Notes under the pieces: model-generated | The model's database searches: none | The model's input: the letters and a program-made list of their open reading frames with translations, nothing else | Told to the model about the DNA's origin: nothing | Shown here: positions 18,606 to 28,664 of the stretch, in pieces | How positions within the stretch are numbered: position 1 is the first letter of the stretch | Layout of the letters: each line of letters starts with the position of its first letter | Assembly (NCBI RefSeq): GCF_003270085.1 | Contig: NZ_QFDQ01000038.1 | Span: forward strand, 1-54,814 | Length of the DNA: 54,814 bases | Direction: 5' to 3' | From: Streptomyces triticisoli | Lineage (GTDB): Bacteria; Actinomycetota; Actinomycetes; Streptomycetales; Streptomycetaceae | Program-made: the position numbers and the translations under genes

Positions 18606-19306
18606 GCCCGCGCTCCCATCGCGACCCGCAGCGCCGCAATGCCCCGTGAACCGTACGCCTTGACCGAGCCGAGCGAGATCCCCAGCGTCTCGGCGACCTG
18701 CGCCTCGGTCATGTCCGCGAAGTAGCGCAGCACCAGGACCTCGCGCTGGCGGCGCTGCAGGCCCTTCATCGCCTTGATCAGGGAGTCGCGCTCCAGCTGG
18801 TCGTAGGCGCCCTCCTCCGCGCTCGCCATGTCCGGCATCGGCTTGGACAGCAGCTTCAGGCCGAGGATGCGGCGGCGCAGGGCCGAGCGGGAGAGGTTGA
18901 CGACCGTCTGCCGCAGATAGGCGAGGGTCTTCTCCGGGTCGCGGACGCGTTTGCGGGCGGAGTGGACGCGGATGAACGCCTCCTGGACGACGTCCTCGCA
19001 GGAGGCGGTGTCGTCGAGGAGCAGGGCGGCAAGGCCCAGCAGTGAGCGGTAGTGCGCACGGTAGGTCTCGGTGAGGTGGTCGACGGTGGTACCGGCCGCC
19101 ACGCTCTCCTCGGTGCCGTCACGCTGACTGGGTATGCGGGCGGGCCGCGCGGCGGGCATCGGCGCGATCACCGGAAACCCGCCGGGCCTGCCGGGCAGGC
19201 GCGGACGGAGTGCCGCGCGGGGCGGCCGCAGGGCCGTGCCGCGGGCCGCTGCTGAAGATGTCCCCTGCTCGAAGAGCTTGGGGGAGAAGTCGAGAACCTC
19301 TGCCAC
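18602..19306 (-). CDS. ECF RNA polymerase sigma factor (SigE/SigM-like)
   Basis: The 234-residue product has sigma region 2 (YRAHYRSLLGLAALLLDD, CEDVVQEAFIRVHSA, TLAYLRQTVVNLSRSALRR) and region 4 (LQRRQREVLVLRYFADMTEAQVAETLGISLGSVKAYGSRG). An unusual N-terminal extension of about 80 residues, rich in Arg, Ala and Pro, precedes region 2. The GTG at 19306 gives this extension; an internal ATG (MPAARPARIPS, about 19159) would remove most of it. No convincing ribosome binding site precedes the GTG. The downstream gene overlaps by 4 bases and is probably its membrane regulator. Confidence 0.88.
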   Translation of the reverse strand: MAEVLDFSPKLFEQGTSSAAARGTALRPPRAALRPRLPGRPGGFPVIAPMPAARPARIPSQRDGTEESVAAGTTVDHLTETYRAHYRSLLGLAALLLDDTASCEDVVQEAFIRVHSARKRVRDPEKTLAYLRQTVVNLSRSALRRRILGLKLLSKPMPDMASAEEGAYDQLERDSLIKAMKGLQRRQREVLVLRYFADMTEAQVAETLGISLGSVKAYGSRGIAALRVAMGARA

Positions 19307-19716
19307 GCCAGTTGGACACGCCTGCCCCCGCCGGGGTTGTACGCGCCGGGCATCACTTTTGCGTCGTGTGACGCCTCCGACACCGATCTCGCGGCAGGCG
19401 GCACGTCAGAACGCGCCTCGTATGCCCTCATGCGTCCCGCTCATCCCCTATGCCTGAATCACCGGGACGTCCCCACGCCCCGCAGTGTCCCCACGCCCCC
19501 GGAGGGCGACGGCAAAGACGCTCCCCGCCCTTGACACGGTTGCGCGGGACGGGGAGGGAGATCTTCCGCCGCCGAGACGGCACGGAGCAACTGGTTCGGA
19601 CCACTGGCCGAACTCTGATTTTCACATGGATCTTACAAACAAAACATGGGGTGGCCACGGGATTTCCGCCGGTGACCCGGTTCCGCGACAGGAGTCACGG
19701 CGCCGCCACCGCGCCG
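19307..19716. other. Intergenic region upstream of the second ECF sigma gene
   Basis: I see no supportable gene in these 410 bases. On the minus strand close to the sigma GTG there is an AAC (in GTACAACC) followed about 15 bases later by CGT. This loosely resembles ECF promoter motifs and would give a leaderless autoregulated transcript. The part nearest asd holds no clear terminator. Confidence 0.3.
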
Positions 19717-20769
19717 TCACCTCGCCTCGCCGGCCACCAGCTCCGCGATCTGCGCGGTGTTGAGCGCGGCGCCCTTGCGCAGGTTGTCGCCGCACACGAA
19801 GAGTTCCAGCGCGGTGGGGTCGTCCAGCGCCCGGCGCACCCGCCCGACCCAGGTCGGATCGGTGCCCACCACATCGGCGGGCGTGGGGAACCCGCCCGCG
19901 GCCGGGTCGTCGTACAGCACCACCCCGGGCGCCGTGGCGAGAATCTCCCGTGCCCGGTCGACGGTGACCTCGTCCTCGAAGCGGGCGTGCACCGTCAGGG
20001 AGTGTGCGGTGACCACGGGCACGCGTACGCAGGTCACGGCGACCGGCAGCCGCGGCAGGCCGAGGATCCTGCGGGGCTCCTCCCGCAGCGCCATCTCCTC
20101 CGACGACCAGCCGTCGTCGCACAGCGAACCGGCCCACGGCACCACGTTCAGCGCCACCGGCTCCGGGAACGGCCCGGTGTCGTCCCCGACCGCCCGCCGT
20201 ACGTCGCCGGGGCCGGTCCCCAGCTCCGTGCCCGCCACCAGGGACAGCTGCCGGCGCAGCGTCTCCACGCCCGCGCGCCCGGCCCCGCTGACCGCCTGGT
20301 ACGAGGAGACGACCAGCTCACGCAGGCCGAACTCGGCGTGCAGCGCGCCCAGCGCCACGATCATGGACAGGGTGGTGCAGTGCGGGTTGGAGACGATCCC
20401 GCGCGGGCGCCGCCGCGCCGCGTGCGCGTTGACCTCGGGCACGACGAGCGGTACGTCCGGGTCCGTGCGGAAGGCCGCGGAGTTGTCCACGACGACCGCG
20501 CCCCCGGCCGCCGCCACCGGCGCCCACTGCCCGGCGACCTCCTCGGGGACGTCGAACAGGGCGATGTCCACCCCGTCGAAGGCGTCCTCGGTGAGCGCGA
20601 CCACCTCGACCTCCTCGCCGCGCACGGCCAGCTTGCGGCCGACCGAGCGCGGGGAGGCGATCAGACGGATCTCGCCCCAGATGTCCGCGCGCTGGGACAG
20701 GATCGTGAGCAGGACCGTGCCGACGGCTCCGGTCGCTCCCACGACCGCGAGCGTCGGTCGGCCGGTCAT
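19717..20769 (-). CDS. asd: Aspartate-semialdehyde dehydrogenase
   Basis: This 350-residue enzyme converts aspartyl phosphate to aspartate semialdehyde with NADPH in the lysine/threonine/methionine/diaminopimelate pathway. Seen: the N-terminal nucleotide-binding motif [20 protein letters not shown], the active-site Cys in [24 protein letters not shown], and the catalytic His region [11 protein letters not shown]. The residue before the Cys is His where most family members have Asn (NPNC), a variant worth noting. Its ATG overlaps the end of ask by 4 bases, so the two form an operon. Confidence 0.94.
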   Translation of the reverse strand: MTGRPTLAVVGATGAVGTVLLTILSQRADIWGEIRLIASPRSVGRKLAVRGEEVEVVALTEDAFDGVDIALFDVPEEVAGQWAPVAAAGGAVVVDNSAAFRTDPDVPLVVPEVNAHAARRRPRGIVSNPHCTTLSMIVALGALHAEFGLRELVVSSYQAVSGAGRAGVETLRRQLSLVAGTELGTGPGDVRRAVGDDTGPFPEPVALNVVPWAGSLCDDGWSSEEMALREEPRRILGLPRLPVAVTCVRVPVVTAHSLTVHARFEDEVTVDRAREILATAPGVVLYDDPAAGGFPTPADVVGTDPTWVGRVRRALDDPTALELFVCGDNLRKGAALNTAQIAELVAGEAR

Positions 20770-21287
20770 CGGCCGGTGCCCCCGTAGACGACGGCCTCGT
20801 CGCTGTCGGAGTCCAGCCCGAAGGCGCTGTGCACGGCGCGCACGGCCTCCGGTACGTCGTCCTTGCGGGTGACGACCGAGATACGGATCTCGGAGGTCGA
20901 GATCAGCTCGATGTTCACCCCCGCGTCGGACAGCGCGGTGAAGAAGTCCGCCGTGACGCCCGGGTTGGTCTTCATGCCCGCGCCGATCAGGGAGATCTTG
21001 CCGATCTGGTCGTCGTAGCGCAGGGACTCGTAGCCGATGCCGGACCGGTTCTTCTTCAGCGCCTCGATGGCCTTGCGGCCCTCGGTCTTGGGCAGCGTGA
21101 AGGAGATGTCCGTCAGGCCGGTGGAGGCGGCGGACACGTTCTGCACGATCATGTCGATGTTGATCTCGGAATCGGCGATCGTACGGAAGATGGAGGCGGC
21201 CTCGCCGGGCTTGTCGGGCACGCCGACGACCGTGATCTTGGCCTCGGAGGTGTCGTGTGCGACACCGGAGATGATGGCCTGCTCCAC
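20766..21287 (-). CDS. Aspartokinase beta subunit (internal in-frame start)
   Basis: Within ask, a GTG at 21287-21285 is preceded by AAGGGGACAAGAAG and would start a 173-residue protein, [20 protein letters not shown] onward, comprising just the two ACT domains. Corynebacterium and Bacillus aspartokinases are known alpha2beta2 enzymes whose beta subunit is made from such an in-frame start of the same gene and has about this length. That it is used here is inferred from the conserved position and the ribosome binding site. Confidence 0.65.
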   Translation of the reverse strand: MEQAIISGVAHDTSEAKITVVGVPDKPGEAASIFRTIADSEINIDMIVQNVSAASTGLTDISFTLPKTEGRKAIEALKKNRSGIGYESLRYDDQIGKISLIGAGMKTNPGVTADFFTALSDAGVNIELISTSEIRISVVTRKDDVPEAVRAVHSAFGLDSDSDEAVVYGGTGR

Positions 21288-22058
21288 CTTCTTGTCCCCT
21301 TGCTGCTGCGTCTTTTGAACGAGTGGCTCACTGCTGACCCACGTGCCGCGCAGCCCGCTGTAGGAGGAGCGGACGTGGATCGGGATGTTGTACCGGCGGG
21401 CGTACTCCACGCAGCGGTGGAGCAGCACCTTGGACCCGGAGGCGGCCAGTTCGAGCATGTCCTCGAACGAGATCCAGTCGATCTTCCGGGCCTTCGTCAC
21501 CACACGCGGGTCGGCGGTGAACACTCCGTCGACGTCGGTGTAGATCTCGCACACCTCGGCGTCCAGGGCGGCCGCGAGCGCCACGGCGGTGGTGTCGGAG
21601 CCGCCGCGCCCCAGCGTGGTGATGTCCTTGCCCCGCTGGCTGACACCCTGGAAACCGGCGACGATGGCGATGTTGTCCTCGTCCAGCGCGGTCCGGATGC
21701 GGCCCGGCGTGACATCGATGATCCGGGCTTTGTTGTGGACCGAGTCGGTGATGACACCTGCCTGGCTGCCGGTGAACGACTGGGCCTTGTGGCCCAGGTT
21801 TTTGATCGCCATGGCCAGCAGGGCCATGGAGATCCGCTCTCCGGCGGTCAGCAGCATGTCGAGCTCGCGCCCGGCAGGCATCGGGGAAACCTGCTCGGCG
21901 AGATCGATCAGCTCGTCCGTCGTGTCGCCCATCGCGGAAACGACCACGACAACGTCGTTGCCGTTCCTCTTCGCTTCCACGATCCGCTTGGCGACGCGCT
22001 TGATGCCCTCGGCATCGGATACGGAGGAGCCTCCGTACTTCTGCACGACAAGGCCCAC
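20766..22058 (-). CDS. ask: Aspartokinase, alpha subunit
   Basis: This 430-residue enzyme phosphorylates aspartate at the start of the aspartate-family pathway. The N-terminal kinase domain starts [20 protein letters not shown] and includes [16 protein letters not shown]. Two C-terminal ACT domains ([64 protein letters not shown]) carry feedback control by Lys/Thr. The GTG at 22058 has a good Shine-Dalgarno (GAGGAGC) and begins exactly at the conserved N-terminus. The 221 bases upstream up to the DUF5063 stop should hold its promoter. Confidence 0.95.
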   Translation of the reverse strand: MGLVVQKYGGSSVSDAEGIKRVAKRIVEAKRNGNDVVVVVSAMGDTTDELIDLAEQVSPMPAGRELDMLLTAGERISMALLAMAIKNLGHKAQSFTGSQAGVITDSVHNKARIIDVTPGRIRTALDEDNIAIVAGFQGVSQRGKDITTLGRGGSDTTAVALAAALDAEVCEIYTDVDGVFTADPRVVTKARKIDWISFEDMLELAASGSKVLLHRCVEYARRYNIPIHVRSSYSGLRGTWVSSEPLVQKTQQQGDKKVEQAIISGVAHDTSEAKITVVGVPDKPGEAASIFRTIADSEINIDMIVQNVSAASTGLTDISFTLPKTEGRKAIEALKKNRSGIGYESLRYDDQIGKISLIGAGMKTNPGVTADFFTALSDAGVNIELISTSEIRISVVTRKDDVPEAVRAVHSAFGLDSDSDEAVVYGGTGR

Positions 22059-22279
22059 GTGCGCTCCTCGCTCAGTCCGTGTCTCTCGCACATACGCGGT
22101 CGCAGTGCGGTCGGCTCAGTTTATCGAGCGTCCGAATTTCTCTTCCGCGCTACCGCATCGTGAGATACCCGCCGCCCGCTTTCCAGGACGGCTCATGCCC
22201 ATCGGGCGGAACACCACGCGAAACGTGTCCGGGGTCACACCGGGCGCCCGGCCGCTGATGCCTCCCGGCCGGCCGACGT

Positions 22280-22939
22280 CTACCGACCCGCCCGGCCCAG
22301 GCCCAGCCGGCTGATCTCCTCCGCCATGACCTTGCCGGCCTCGATCACGAGGGTGTCGTCGCCCATGCCCTGGTCGGTGTCCAGGCCGTCCAGCTCCTCC
22401 AGGGGCTGGTTGAGGCGGACGTGGGCGACCAGGGACTGCAGGGCGCGCAGGGTGGCGGAGGCCGTGGAGCCCCAGTTGGAGAAGTAGGAGAACTGCCACC
22501 ACCACAGGGCCTCGGTGGTGCGCCCGGCGCGGTAGTGGGCCATGCCGTGGCGCAGGTCGGCCACGACGTCCGCGAGGTCGTCGGAGATACGGGCGGGGAC
22601 GGGGGCCCGGCGGGGCTCGTAGGGGTCGAAGACCTCGGAGTAGACGTCGACCGGCTCCAGCAGGCGGGCCAGGCTCTCGCGGAGGCCGTCCACGTCCTGC
22701 TCCGGGCCGGAGTCGGGCTCGTAGCGCTCTTCGGGCACGATGTCCTCGTGCGCGCCGAGGCGGCCGCCGGCCAGCATCAGCTGGGAGACCTCCAGCAGGA
22801 GGAAGGGCACCGCCGAGTCCGGCTCGTCGCCCTTGGCGACCTCGGTGACCGCGACCAGGAAACTCTCGACCTGGTCGGCGATCTGGACCACGAAGTCGTC
22901 CGGGTTCTGGTGGGTCGCGTGCAGCGTGGCGTCAGACAT
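22280..22939 (-). CDS. DUF5063 domain protein
   Basis: This 219-residue acidic, soluble protein matches the actinomycete DUF5063 family as I know it ([13 protein letters not shown] segment, [41 protein letters not shown]). Function is unknown. Its start overlaps the end of recR by 8 bases, so it is co-translated with the recombination gene; ybaB, recR and this gene form a conserved trio. Confidence 0.85.
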   Translation of the reverse strand: MSDATLHATHQNPDDFVVQIADQVESFLVAVTEVAKGDEPDSAVPFLLLEVSQLMLAGGRLGAHEDIVPEERYEPDSGPEQDVDGLRESLARLLEPVDVYSEVFDPYEPRRAPVPARISDDLADVVADLRHGMAHYRAGRTTEALWWWQFSYFSNWGSTASATLRALQSLVAHVRLNQPLEELDGLDTDQGMGDDTLVIEAGKVMAEEISRLGLGRAGR

Positions 22940-23531
22940 CTAGGAGTCGTCTCCCCTCGAAGGCGCGGCCGAGGGTGACCTCGTCCGCGTACTCCAGGTC
23001 GCCACCCACCGGAAGGCCGCTGGCCAGGCGGGTGACCTTCAGGCCCATGGGCTTGATCATGCGGGCGAGGTACGTCGCCGTCGCCTCGCCCTCGAGATTC
23101 GGGTCCGTGGCCAGGATCAGTTCCGTGACCGTGCCGTCCGCGAGGCGGGCCAGCAGTTCTCGTATGCGCAGATCGTCCGGGCCGACGCCCTCGATGGGAC
23201 TGATCGCCCCGCCGAGTACGTGGTACCGGCCGCGGAACTCGCGCGTGCGCTCGATGGCGACGACGTCCTTCGGCTCCTCCACCACGCAGATGACCGAGGT
23301 GTCGCGGCGGCTGTCGCGGCAGATCCCGCACAGCTCCTCCTGCGCGACATTGCCGCAGGTCGCGCAGAAGCGGACCTTCGCCTTCACCTCGAGCAGGGCC
23401 TGGGCCAGACGCCGTACGTCCGTCGGTTCGGCCTGCAGGACGTGGAAGGCGATCCGCTGCGCGCTCTTGGGACCGACGCCGGGCAGCCGCCCCAGCTCGT
23501 CGATGAGGTCCTGGACCACGCCTTCGTACAA
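22932..23531 (-). CDS. recR: Recombination mediator RecR
   Basis: This 199-residue protein has the RecR pattern: helix-hairpin-helix ([20 protein letters not shown]), a four-Cys zinc finger (CATCGN...CGIC) and a Toprim domain ([36 protein letters not shown]). With RecF and RecO it helps load RecA at gaps. The length is standard and the start ATG at 23531 fits the conserved [18 protein letters not shown] beginning. Confidence 0.97.
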   Translation of the reverse strand: MYEGVVQDLIDELGRLPGVGPKSAQRIAFHVLQAEPTDVRRLAQALLEVKAKVRFCATCGNVAQEELCGICRDSRRDTSVICVVEEPKDVVAIERTREFRGRYHVLGGAISPIEGVGPDDLRIRELLARLADGTVTELILATDPNLEGEATATYLARMIKPMGLKVTRLASGLPVGGDLEYADEVTLGRAFEGRRLLDV

Positions 23532-23589
23532 CGGACTGCCGCCCTTCCTGACGTGCTTCGGTACGTACGGTAGTTGCCCGGCGCCCGTC

Positions 23590-23934
23590 TTAGAAGGGCA
23601 GACCCGGGATGCCGCTGCCGCCGCCCAGGCCCTGGGCGAGCGGGCCCAGCTTCTGCTGCTGGAGCGTCTGGGCGTTGTCGTTGGCCGCCTGGACGGCCGC
23701 GACGATCAGGTCGGCGAGGGTCTCGGTGTCTTCCGGGTCGACCGCCTTCGGGTCGATCTTCAGCGCGCGCAGCTCGCCGGCGCCGGTGACGGTGGCCTTG
23801 ACCAGTCCGCCGCCCGCCTGCCCGTCGACCTCGGTCCGCGCCAGTTCCTCCTGCGCCTGCTGCAGGTCCTGCTGCATCTTCTGGGCCTGCTGGAGCAGCT
23901 GCTGCATATTGGGCTGGCCACCACCGGGAATCAC
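23590..23934 (-). CDS. YbaB/EbfC family nucleoid-associated protein
   Basis: This 114-residue protein has a Gln-rich coiled-coil N-terminus ([20 protein letters not shown]) and the conserved core [21 protein letters not shown], ending in a Gly-rich tail. The family binds DNA as a homodimer and is almost always encoded next to recR, as here (58 bases upstream). The GTG at 23934 is preceded by AGGAGCTGATC. Confidence 0.93.
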   Translation of the reverse strand: MIPGGGQPNMQQLLQQAQKMQQDLQQAQEELARTEVDGQAGGGLVKATVTGAGELRALKIDPKAVDPEDTETLADLIVAAVQAANDNAQTLQQQKLGPLAQGLGGGSGIPGLPF

Positions 23935-24188
23935 GATCAGCTCCTGCTTTCGTACGGCTGTCCGGGCGGGGACCGACTCCGGTTTCCCGCTGGCACGAGC
24001 CTACGTGGTCCGGGCAGCCAGCGCCCCGCCACTCTTTCGGGTGACTCTCGGATGAGCCCTATACCTGATCAACGCCCCCTTACGGGCGGAAAAGCCGCGC
24101 TTCCCTCTTCTTCGCCACCCATTGGGGGGTAGGAAGGGGTCCGGCGTGTCAGCCAGCGTCGCGGACCGTGATCAGTAGGGAGTGCCGG

Positions 24189-24935
24189 GTGGGTCAGCCG
24201 GAGATGCAGCCCGAGCGTCCGCCTCAGGACGGGCGGGGTGACGGGTCGGCCGGGCTGCGGCCGGGCGATCTGACCGGGCGGCCCTTCCCGCCCGGCGACT
24301 GGGCCGAGCCGGCGCAGTGCCTGGACGAGCTGTACCGGTGGGTGGAGCGGGGGGCGCTGCAGACCGTCGCCTGGTACCTGGCGGAGCGGGTGTGGAAGCG
24401 GCGCGGGGCGCGGGCGCTGCGGTGCGGGACCGCGGCCGGGGCGGTGGCCGGGGCGGTGCTGCCGCTGCTGGACCTGACCGGGGCGGTGGACGGAGTGGCG
24501 CCGTGGGGGTACATGGCGCTGCTGCTGTCCGCCTCGTGCGTCGGGATCGACCGGTACTTCGGGGTGACCTCCGGGTGGATGAGGGACGTGGCGACCGCGC
24601 AGGCCGTGCAACGGCGTCTGCAGGCCCTGCAGTTCGACTGGGCGTCGGAGAACGTACGGGAGATCCTGGGCCCCGCCGAGGGAACGGCCGGCGAGGCCGC
24701 CGAGCGCTGTCTCACGGTGCTGCGGCGCTTCTCGGAGGACGTGACCGAGCTGGTGCGCACCGAGACGGCCGACTGGATGGTGCAGTTCCGCGTCGGGGCG
24801 GCGCCGATGGGCCTGCAGTCGACGGTGTCGGGCGGCGGGCGGTCCGAGGCGGGCGGCGGACAGGGGCGCCTCGCGCTGCCGCCGGGCGCGGCACGGCCGA
24901 ACATGCCCCGGCAGCGGCCGCCGGAGCCGCGGTGA
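24189..24935 (+). CDS. SLATT-domain two-helix membrane protein
   Basis: This 248-residue protein has a cytoplasmic N-terminus, two adjacent membrane helices (GTAAGAVAGAVLPLLDLTGAV; APWGYMALLLSASCVGID) and a cytoplasmic helical C-terminal part (TAQAVQRRLQALQFDWASENV). That is the layout of SLATT (SMODS/SLOG-associating two-TM effector) proteins. In some systems SLATT proteins form pores or sense nucleotide signals in conflict systems. No nucleotidyltransferase partner is nearby; it faces a membrane kinase gene convergently, 6 bases away. The GTG at 24189 is chosen for its AGGGAG site. Confidence 0.7.
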   Translation: MGQPEMQPERPPQDGRGDGSAGLRPGDLTGRPFPPGDWAEPAQCLDELYRWVERGALQTVAWYLAERVWKRRGARALRCGTAAGAVAGAVLPLLDLTGAVDGVAPWGYMALLLSASCVGIDRYFGVTSGWMRDVATAQAVQRRLQALQFDWASENVREILGPAEGTAGEAAERCLTVLRRFSEDVTELVRTETADWMVQFRVGAAPMGLQSTVSGGGRSEAGGGQGRLALPPGAARPNMPRQRPPEPR

Positions 24936-24941
24936 CGCCGG

Positions 24942-26966
24942 TCACCGCCGGGTGTAGGTCAACTGCTCCCCGTTGCTCGTGTTCACCCGCTTCAGGGTGC
25001 CGTCCGGCAGCAGGGTGACCTCCGTGGCCGCGCCCGGGCTGCAGGTCGAACGTGGCCCGCTGGCGACGGCGGAGGGGCCGATCTCCAACGGGCCGCTCGC
25101 GCCCGGCCGCTGGGTGAGCCGGGCCTCGAACACACAGTGGTAGCTGCCACCGGCGTCGGTCGGGCCGTCGGCGACCAGCGTGAGCACGGTGTCGCCCACG
25201 TTCCCCTGGCTGATGGTGAGTTGGCGGGTGTGGGCGCCGAGGGCGTTGTCGATCGCCGCCGTCCAGCTGCCGAGGTAGGCGGCCGGGACGGCCCCGTCGG
25301 CCGGTGCCGGGGAGTCCGGCGGCGAGGTCACCGGGCCGGGGTCGGAGCCGTTCGACTCCTTGGCGGCCGGTGTGGTGGGCGCGCTGACGGTGAGTGAGGG
25401 CTGGGGCCTTCCCCCCTTGTCGTCGCTGCTGCCGCCGCCCCGCATCAGGGCGTACACGGAGCCGCCCGCGCCGAGCGCCACCACCAGCGCCACCACGACC
25501 AGCGCCGCCGTGGAGCCACCGCCCCGGCGCGGTTCCCGCGGCGGCAGGGGGCTGGGGCCGTACGGCGGCGGACCGTACGGCGGGGTCGCGCCCAGGCCGC
25601 CGTAGGGCTGGTGCCCCGGAGCGGCGGGCTGCTGCGGGTAGCCGTAGGCGGCGTGCTGGGGGTGCTGTGGTAGGTGCTGCTGGGGGAAGCCGTACGAGCC
25701 GTACGCCGGGTGGGCGGGCACCGGACCCGGCGGGGGTGCCTGCCCCGCGGCCATCGTGGGGAGGTGGTTGACCGGGGTGTGCGTGCCTCCGCCGGGCTGT
25801 CCGGGGAACGGCGGGGCGGACTGCGGGGCGGACGGCGCACCGGCGGCGCCGGCATCGGAGGCGTCGGCGGTCGCCGCGTGCTCGGGCGAGGGCTGGGCAG
25901 CGGTGGCGGGCCGGCCCCCGGGCCGGACGACGGTGGGCGCCTCCCCGGCGGACCCGGACTCCGCCCTCTCCCCTCTCTCGGCCGGCTCCACCGCGCCGGC
26001 ACCGGCCGCCCCGTCCGGCCCGCGCTCCCCCTGCGCCTGCGGCTCCTCCGGGTTCTCCGCGTCCAGCAACCGGACCGCGTGCCGTCCGAGTTGGGCGACC
26101 AGGGCGCTCGGCAGCCACGGGTCGCGGAAGTGGCCGTCGGCCACTGTGTCCTCGGCGCCGGTGCGTTCCAGGATCTGCTCCAGCGTCGGCCGGGCCGCCG
26201 GGTCCTTCTTCAGGCAGTCGCGGACGAGTTCGGCGATGCCCTCGGGCAGCGCCTGGAGGTCGGGTTCCTCCTCGGCGATGCGGAACATCAGCGCGTGCAC
26301 CCCGCTGTCGGCACCGCCGAAGGGCAGCGCGCCGGTCGCGGCGTACGCGAGCACCGAGCCGAGGCAGAAGACGTCGCACGCCGGCGTGATCCGGTCACCG
26401 CGCACCTGCTCGGGCGCCATGAACCCGGGCGAGCCGACCAGCGCACCGGTCCGGGTGAGCCCGCCGTCCGTGACGGTCTCCAGCGCCCGCGCGATACCGA
26501 AGTCGATGACGCGCGGGCCGTCGATCGTGACGAGCACGTTGGACGGCTTGAGGTCGCGGTGGATGAGCCCGGCCGCGTGGATGTCCTTGAGCGCACCGGC
26601 CAGCCCGGCCGCGAGGATCCGTACCGACCGCTCGGGCAGCGGCCCGTGGTCGTGCCCGACGACCTGCTGCAGGCTGGGCCCGGCGACATACCCGGTGGCC
26701 ACCCACGGCACGGCGGCCTCGGTGTCCGCGTCCAGCACGGGCGCCGTCCAGTACCCACCGACCCGCCGCGCGGCCCGCACCTCCTGCCGGAACCGCGCCC
26801 GGAACTCCTCCTGCTGCGCCAGCTCCTGCCGCACCAGCTTCACGGCGACGGTCCGCCCCCGGTCCGACCGGGCCAGATACACCCGCCCCATGCCCCCGGC
26901 CCCGAGCCGCGCCAGCAGCCGGTACGCGCCGATCCCCTGCGGATCACCAGGCCCCAGCTTCTCCAC
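24942..26966 (-). CDS. Membrane-anchored Ser/Thr protein kinase (PknB-type)
   Basis: This 674-residue kinase has a full N-terminal Hanks domain: GAGGMGRVYLAR, VAVKLV, HRDLKPSNVLV, DFGIAR and GFMAPEQV. A Pro/Ala/Gln-rich juxtamembrane linker of about 180 residues (PQQHLPQHPQHAAYGYPQQP) follows, then one helix (STAALVVVALVVALGAGGSVYAL) and an extracytoplasmic domain of about 150 residues with Cys. It lacks PASTA repeats, so its ligand differs from cell-wall-binding PknB. The GTG at 26966 follows GGGAGG. It is divergent from the aminotransferase gene. Confidence 0.92.
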   Translation of the reverse strand: MEKLGPGDPQGIGAYRLLARLGAGGMGRVYLARSDRGRTVAVKLVRQELAQQEEFRARFRQEVRAARRVGGYWTAPVLDADTEAAVPWVATGYVAGPSLQQVVGHDHGPLPERSVRILAAGLAGALKDIHAAGLIHRDLKPSNVLVTIDGPRVIDFGIARALETVTDGGLTRTGALVGSPGFMAPEQVRGDRITPACDVFCLGSVLAYAATGALPFGGADSGVHALMFRIAEEEPDLQALPEGIAELVRDCLKKDPAARPTLEQILERTGAEDTVADGHFRDPWLPSALVAQLGRHAVRLLDAENPEEPQAQGERGPDGAAGAGAVEPAERGERAESGSAGEAPTVVRPGGRPATAAQPSPEHAATADASDAGAAGAPSAPQSAPPFPGQPGGGTHTPVNHLPTMAAGQAPPPGPVPAHPAYGSYGFPQQHLPQHPQHAAYGYPQQPAAPGHQPYGGLGATPPYGPPPYGPSPLPPREPRRGGGSTAALVVVALVVALGAGGSVYALMRGGGSSDDKGGRPQPSLTVSAPTTPAAKESNGSDPGPVTSPPDSPAPADGAVPAAYLGSWTAAIDNALGAHTRQLTISQGNVGDTVLTLVADGPTDAGGSYHCVFEARLTQRPGASGPLEIGPSAVASGPRSTCSPGAATEVTLLPDGTLKRVNTSNGEQLTYTRR

Positions 26967-27061
26967 GGCCGAACCGCCTCCCCCCGGTATCCCCCGATAC
27001 ACCCCTGTGCGACAGACCGAGGATAGTGCGGCGACCCGCACGAGCGGGTGATCCGGTCTCC

Positions 27062-27095
27062 ACGGTTCCGTAACAGCGACGGTTCCGTAACAGCG
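27062..27095. repeat. Two tandem 17-bp direct repeats in the divergent promoter region
   Basis: ACGGTTCCGTAACAGCG occurs at 27062-27078 and again, identical and immediately adjacent, at 27079-27095. Each copy contains a small inverted repeat (ACGG-TT-CCGT). The pair lies between the divergent kinase and aminotransferase genes, so it could be a double operator. Confidence 0.7.
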
Positions 27096-27175
27096 ACACC
27101 CTGTCGTGAAAACCCCGCGACCGCAGACAGGCCGCCGATGTCACGTCCTCGTGCTCTCCGTCTACGCTCGCCCGC

Positions 27176-28531
27176 ATGACCCCTCAGCCGAATCCCGAAG
27201 CCGGCGCAGCCGTCAAGGCCGCCGACCGTGCGCACGTGTTCCACTCCTGGTCCGCGCAGGACCTCATCGACCCGCCGGCCGTGGCCGGTGCCGAAGGGTC
27301 GTACTTCTGGGACTACGACGGCAGGCGCTACCTGGACTTCGCCAGCGGGCTCGTCTACACCAACATCGGCTACCAGCACCCCAAGGTCGTCGCCGCGATC
27401 CAGGAGCAGGCCGCGAACCTGGCCACGTTCGCGCCGGCCTTCGCCGTCGAGGCGCGGTCCGAGGCGGCGCGGCTGATCGCCGAGCGGACCCCGGGCGACC
27501 TGGACAAGATCTTCTTCACCAACGGCGGCGCGGACGCCGTCGAGCACGCGGTGCGCATGGCCCGGCTGCACACCGGGCGGCCCAAGGTCCTCTCGGCGTA
27601 CCGCTCGTACCACGGCGGCACGCAGCAGGCCGTCAACATCACCGGCGACCCGCGGCGCTGGCCCTCGGACAGCGGCTCGGCGGGCGTCGTGCGCTTCTGG
27701 GCGCCCTTCCTCTACCGCTCCCGCTTCTACGCCGAGTCCGAGCAGCAGGAGTGCGCGCGCGCCCTGGAGCACCTGGAGGCGACGATCGCCTTCGAGGGAC
27801 CGGCGACCATCGCCGCGATCATCCTGGAGACCGTCCCCGGCACGGCCGGGATCATGGTGCCGCCGCCCGGCTATCTCGCCGGCGTGCGCGAGCTGTGCGA
27901 CAAGTACGGGATCGTCTTCGTGCTGGACGAGGTCATGGCCGGATTCGGGCGCACCGGTACGTGGTTCGCGGCGGACCTGTTCGACGTCGTACCGGACCTG
28001 ATCACCTTCGCCAAGGGCGTGAACTCCGGGTACGTCCCGCTCGGCGGCGTCGCGATCTCCGACAAGATCGCTCAGACGTTCGGCAAGCGCGTCTACCCCG
28101 GCGGCCTGACCTACTCCGGGCACCCCCTGGCCTGCGCGGCGGCCGTCGCGACGATCAACGTGATGGCCGAGGAGGGCATCGTCGAGAACGCCGAGCGGCT
28201 CGGCGCCGAGGTCGTGGAGCCGGCGCTGCGCGAGCTGGCCGAGCGGCACCCGAGCGTCGGCGACGTGCGCGGCGTCGGCATGTTCTGGGCCGTCGAGCTG
28301 GTGAGGAACCGCGAGACCCGCGAGCCGCTGGTGCCGTACAACGCGGCCGGCGAGGCGAACGCCCCGATGGCGGCCTTCGGCGCCGCCGCCAAGGCGAACG
28401 GCCTGTGGCCCTTCATCAACATGAACCGCACGCACGTCGTCCCGCCGTGCAACGCGACCGCGGCCGAGCTGAAGGAGGGCCTGGCGGCGCTGGACGCCGC
28501 GCTGTCGGTGGCCGACGAGTACACCGACTGA
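27176..28531 (+). CDS. Class III PLP-dependent aminotransferase
   Basis: This 451-residue enzyme has the class III (omega-aminotransferase) signature: FTNGGADAVEHAVRMARLHT, SYHGGTQ, VLDEVMAGFGRTGTWFA and the PLP-binding Lys in TFAKGVNSGYVPLGGV near residue 280. Typical reactions move amino groups from beta-alanine, GABA, taurine or similar omega-amines to pyruvate or oxoglutarate; the donor is not decided by sequence. A GntR regulator follows 133 bases later and may control amine catabolism. Confidence 0.92.
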   Translation: MTPQPNPEAGAAVKAADRAHVFHSWSAQDLIDPPAVAGAEGSYFWDYDGRRYLDFASGLVYTNIGYQHPKVVAAIQEQAANLATFAPAFAVEARSEAARLIAERTPGDLDKIFFTNGGADAVEHAVRMARLHTGRPKVLSAYRSYHGGTQQAVNITGDPRRWPSDSGSAGVVRFWAPFLYRSRFYAESEQQECARALEHLEATIAFEGPATIAAIILETVPGTAGIMVPPPGYLAGVRELCDKYGIVFVLDEVMAGFGRTGTWFAADLFDVVPDLITFAKGVNSGYVPLGGVAISDKIAQTFGKRVYPGGLTYSGHPLACAAAVATINVMAEEGIVENAERLGAEVVEPALRELAERHPSVGDVRGVGMFWAVELVRNRETREPLVPYNAAGEANAPMAAFGAAAKANGLWPFINMNRTHVVPPCNATAAELKEGLAALDAALSVADEYTD

Positions 28532-28582
28532 CACCCCTGCCCGCACCCGGAGTGCCGGGATCGGGAAAATTCGAACGCGTAA

Positions 28583-28638
28583 GGTGGCGTGCTCGTAGAC
28601 ATGGGCGTACGAGTACGAGAGCACGCGAGTACGCCACC
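28583..28638. promoter_or_regulatory. Long imperfect inverted repeat upstream of the GntR gene
   Basis: Outer arms GGTGGCGT (28583-28590) and ACGCCACC (28631-28638) match perfectly, and inner GCGTGCTCGTA pairs imperfectly with TACGAGAGCACGC. The element ends 26 bases before the GntR start and includes a TAGACAT hexamer. It is a likely autoregulatory operator or leader hairpin. Confidence 0.5.
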
Positions 28639-28664
28639 CGCACGCGCAAGGAGACGCCCCGACC

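Noticed and set aside
24168..24188. Earlier GTG start for the SLATT gene
   Set aside because: The GTG at 24189 has a better ribosome binding site (AGGGAG) and the extra residues are not family-like.
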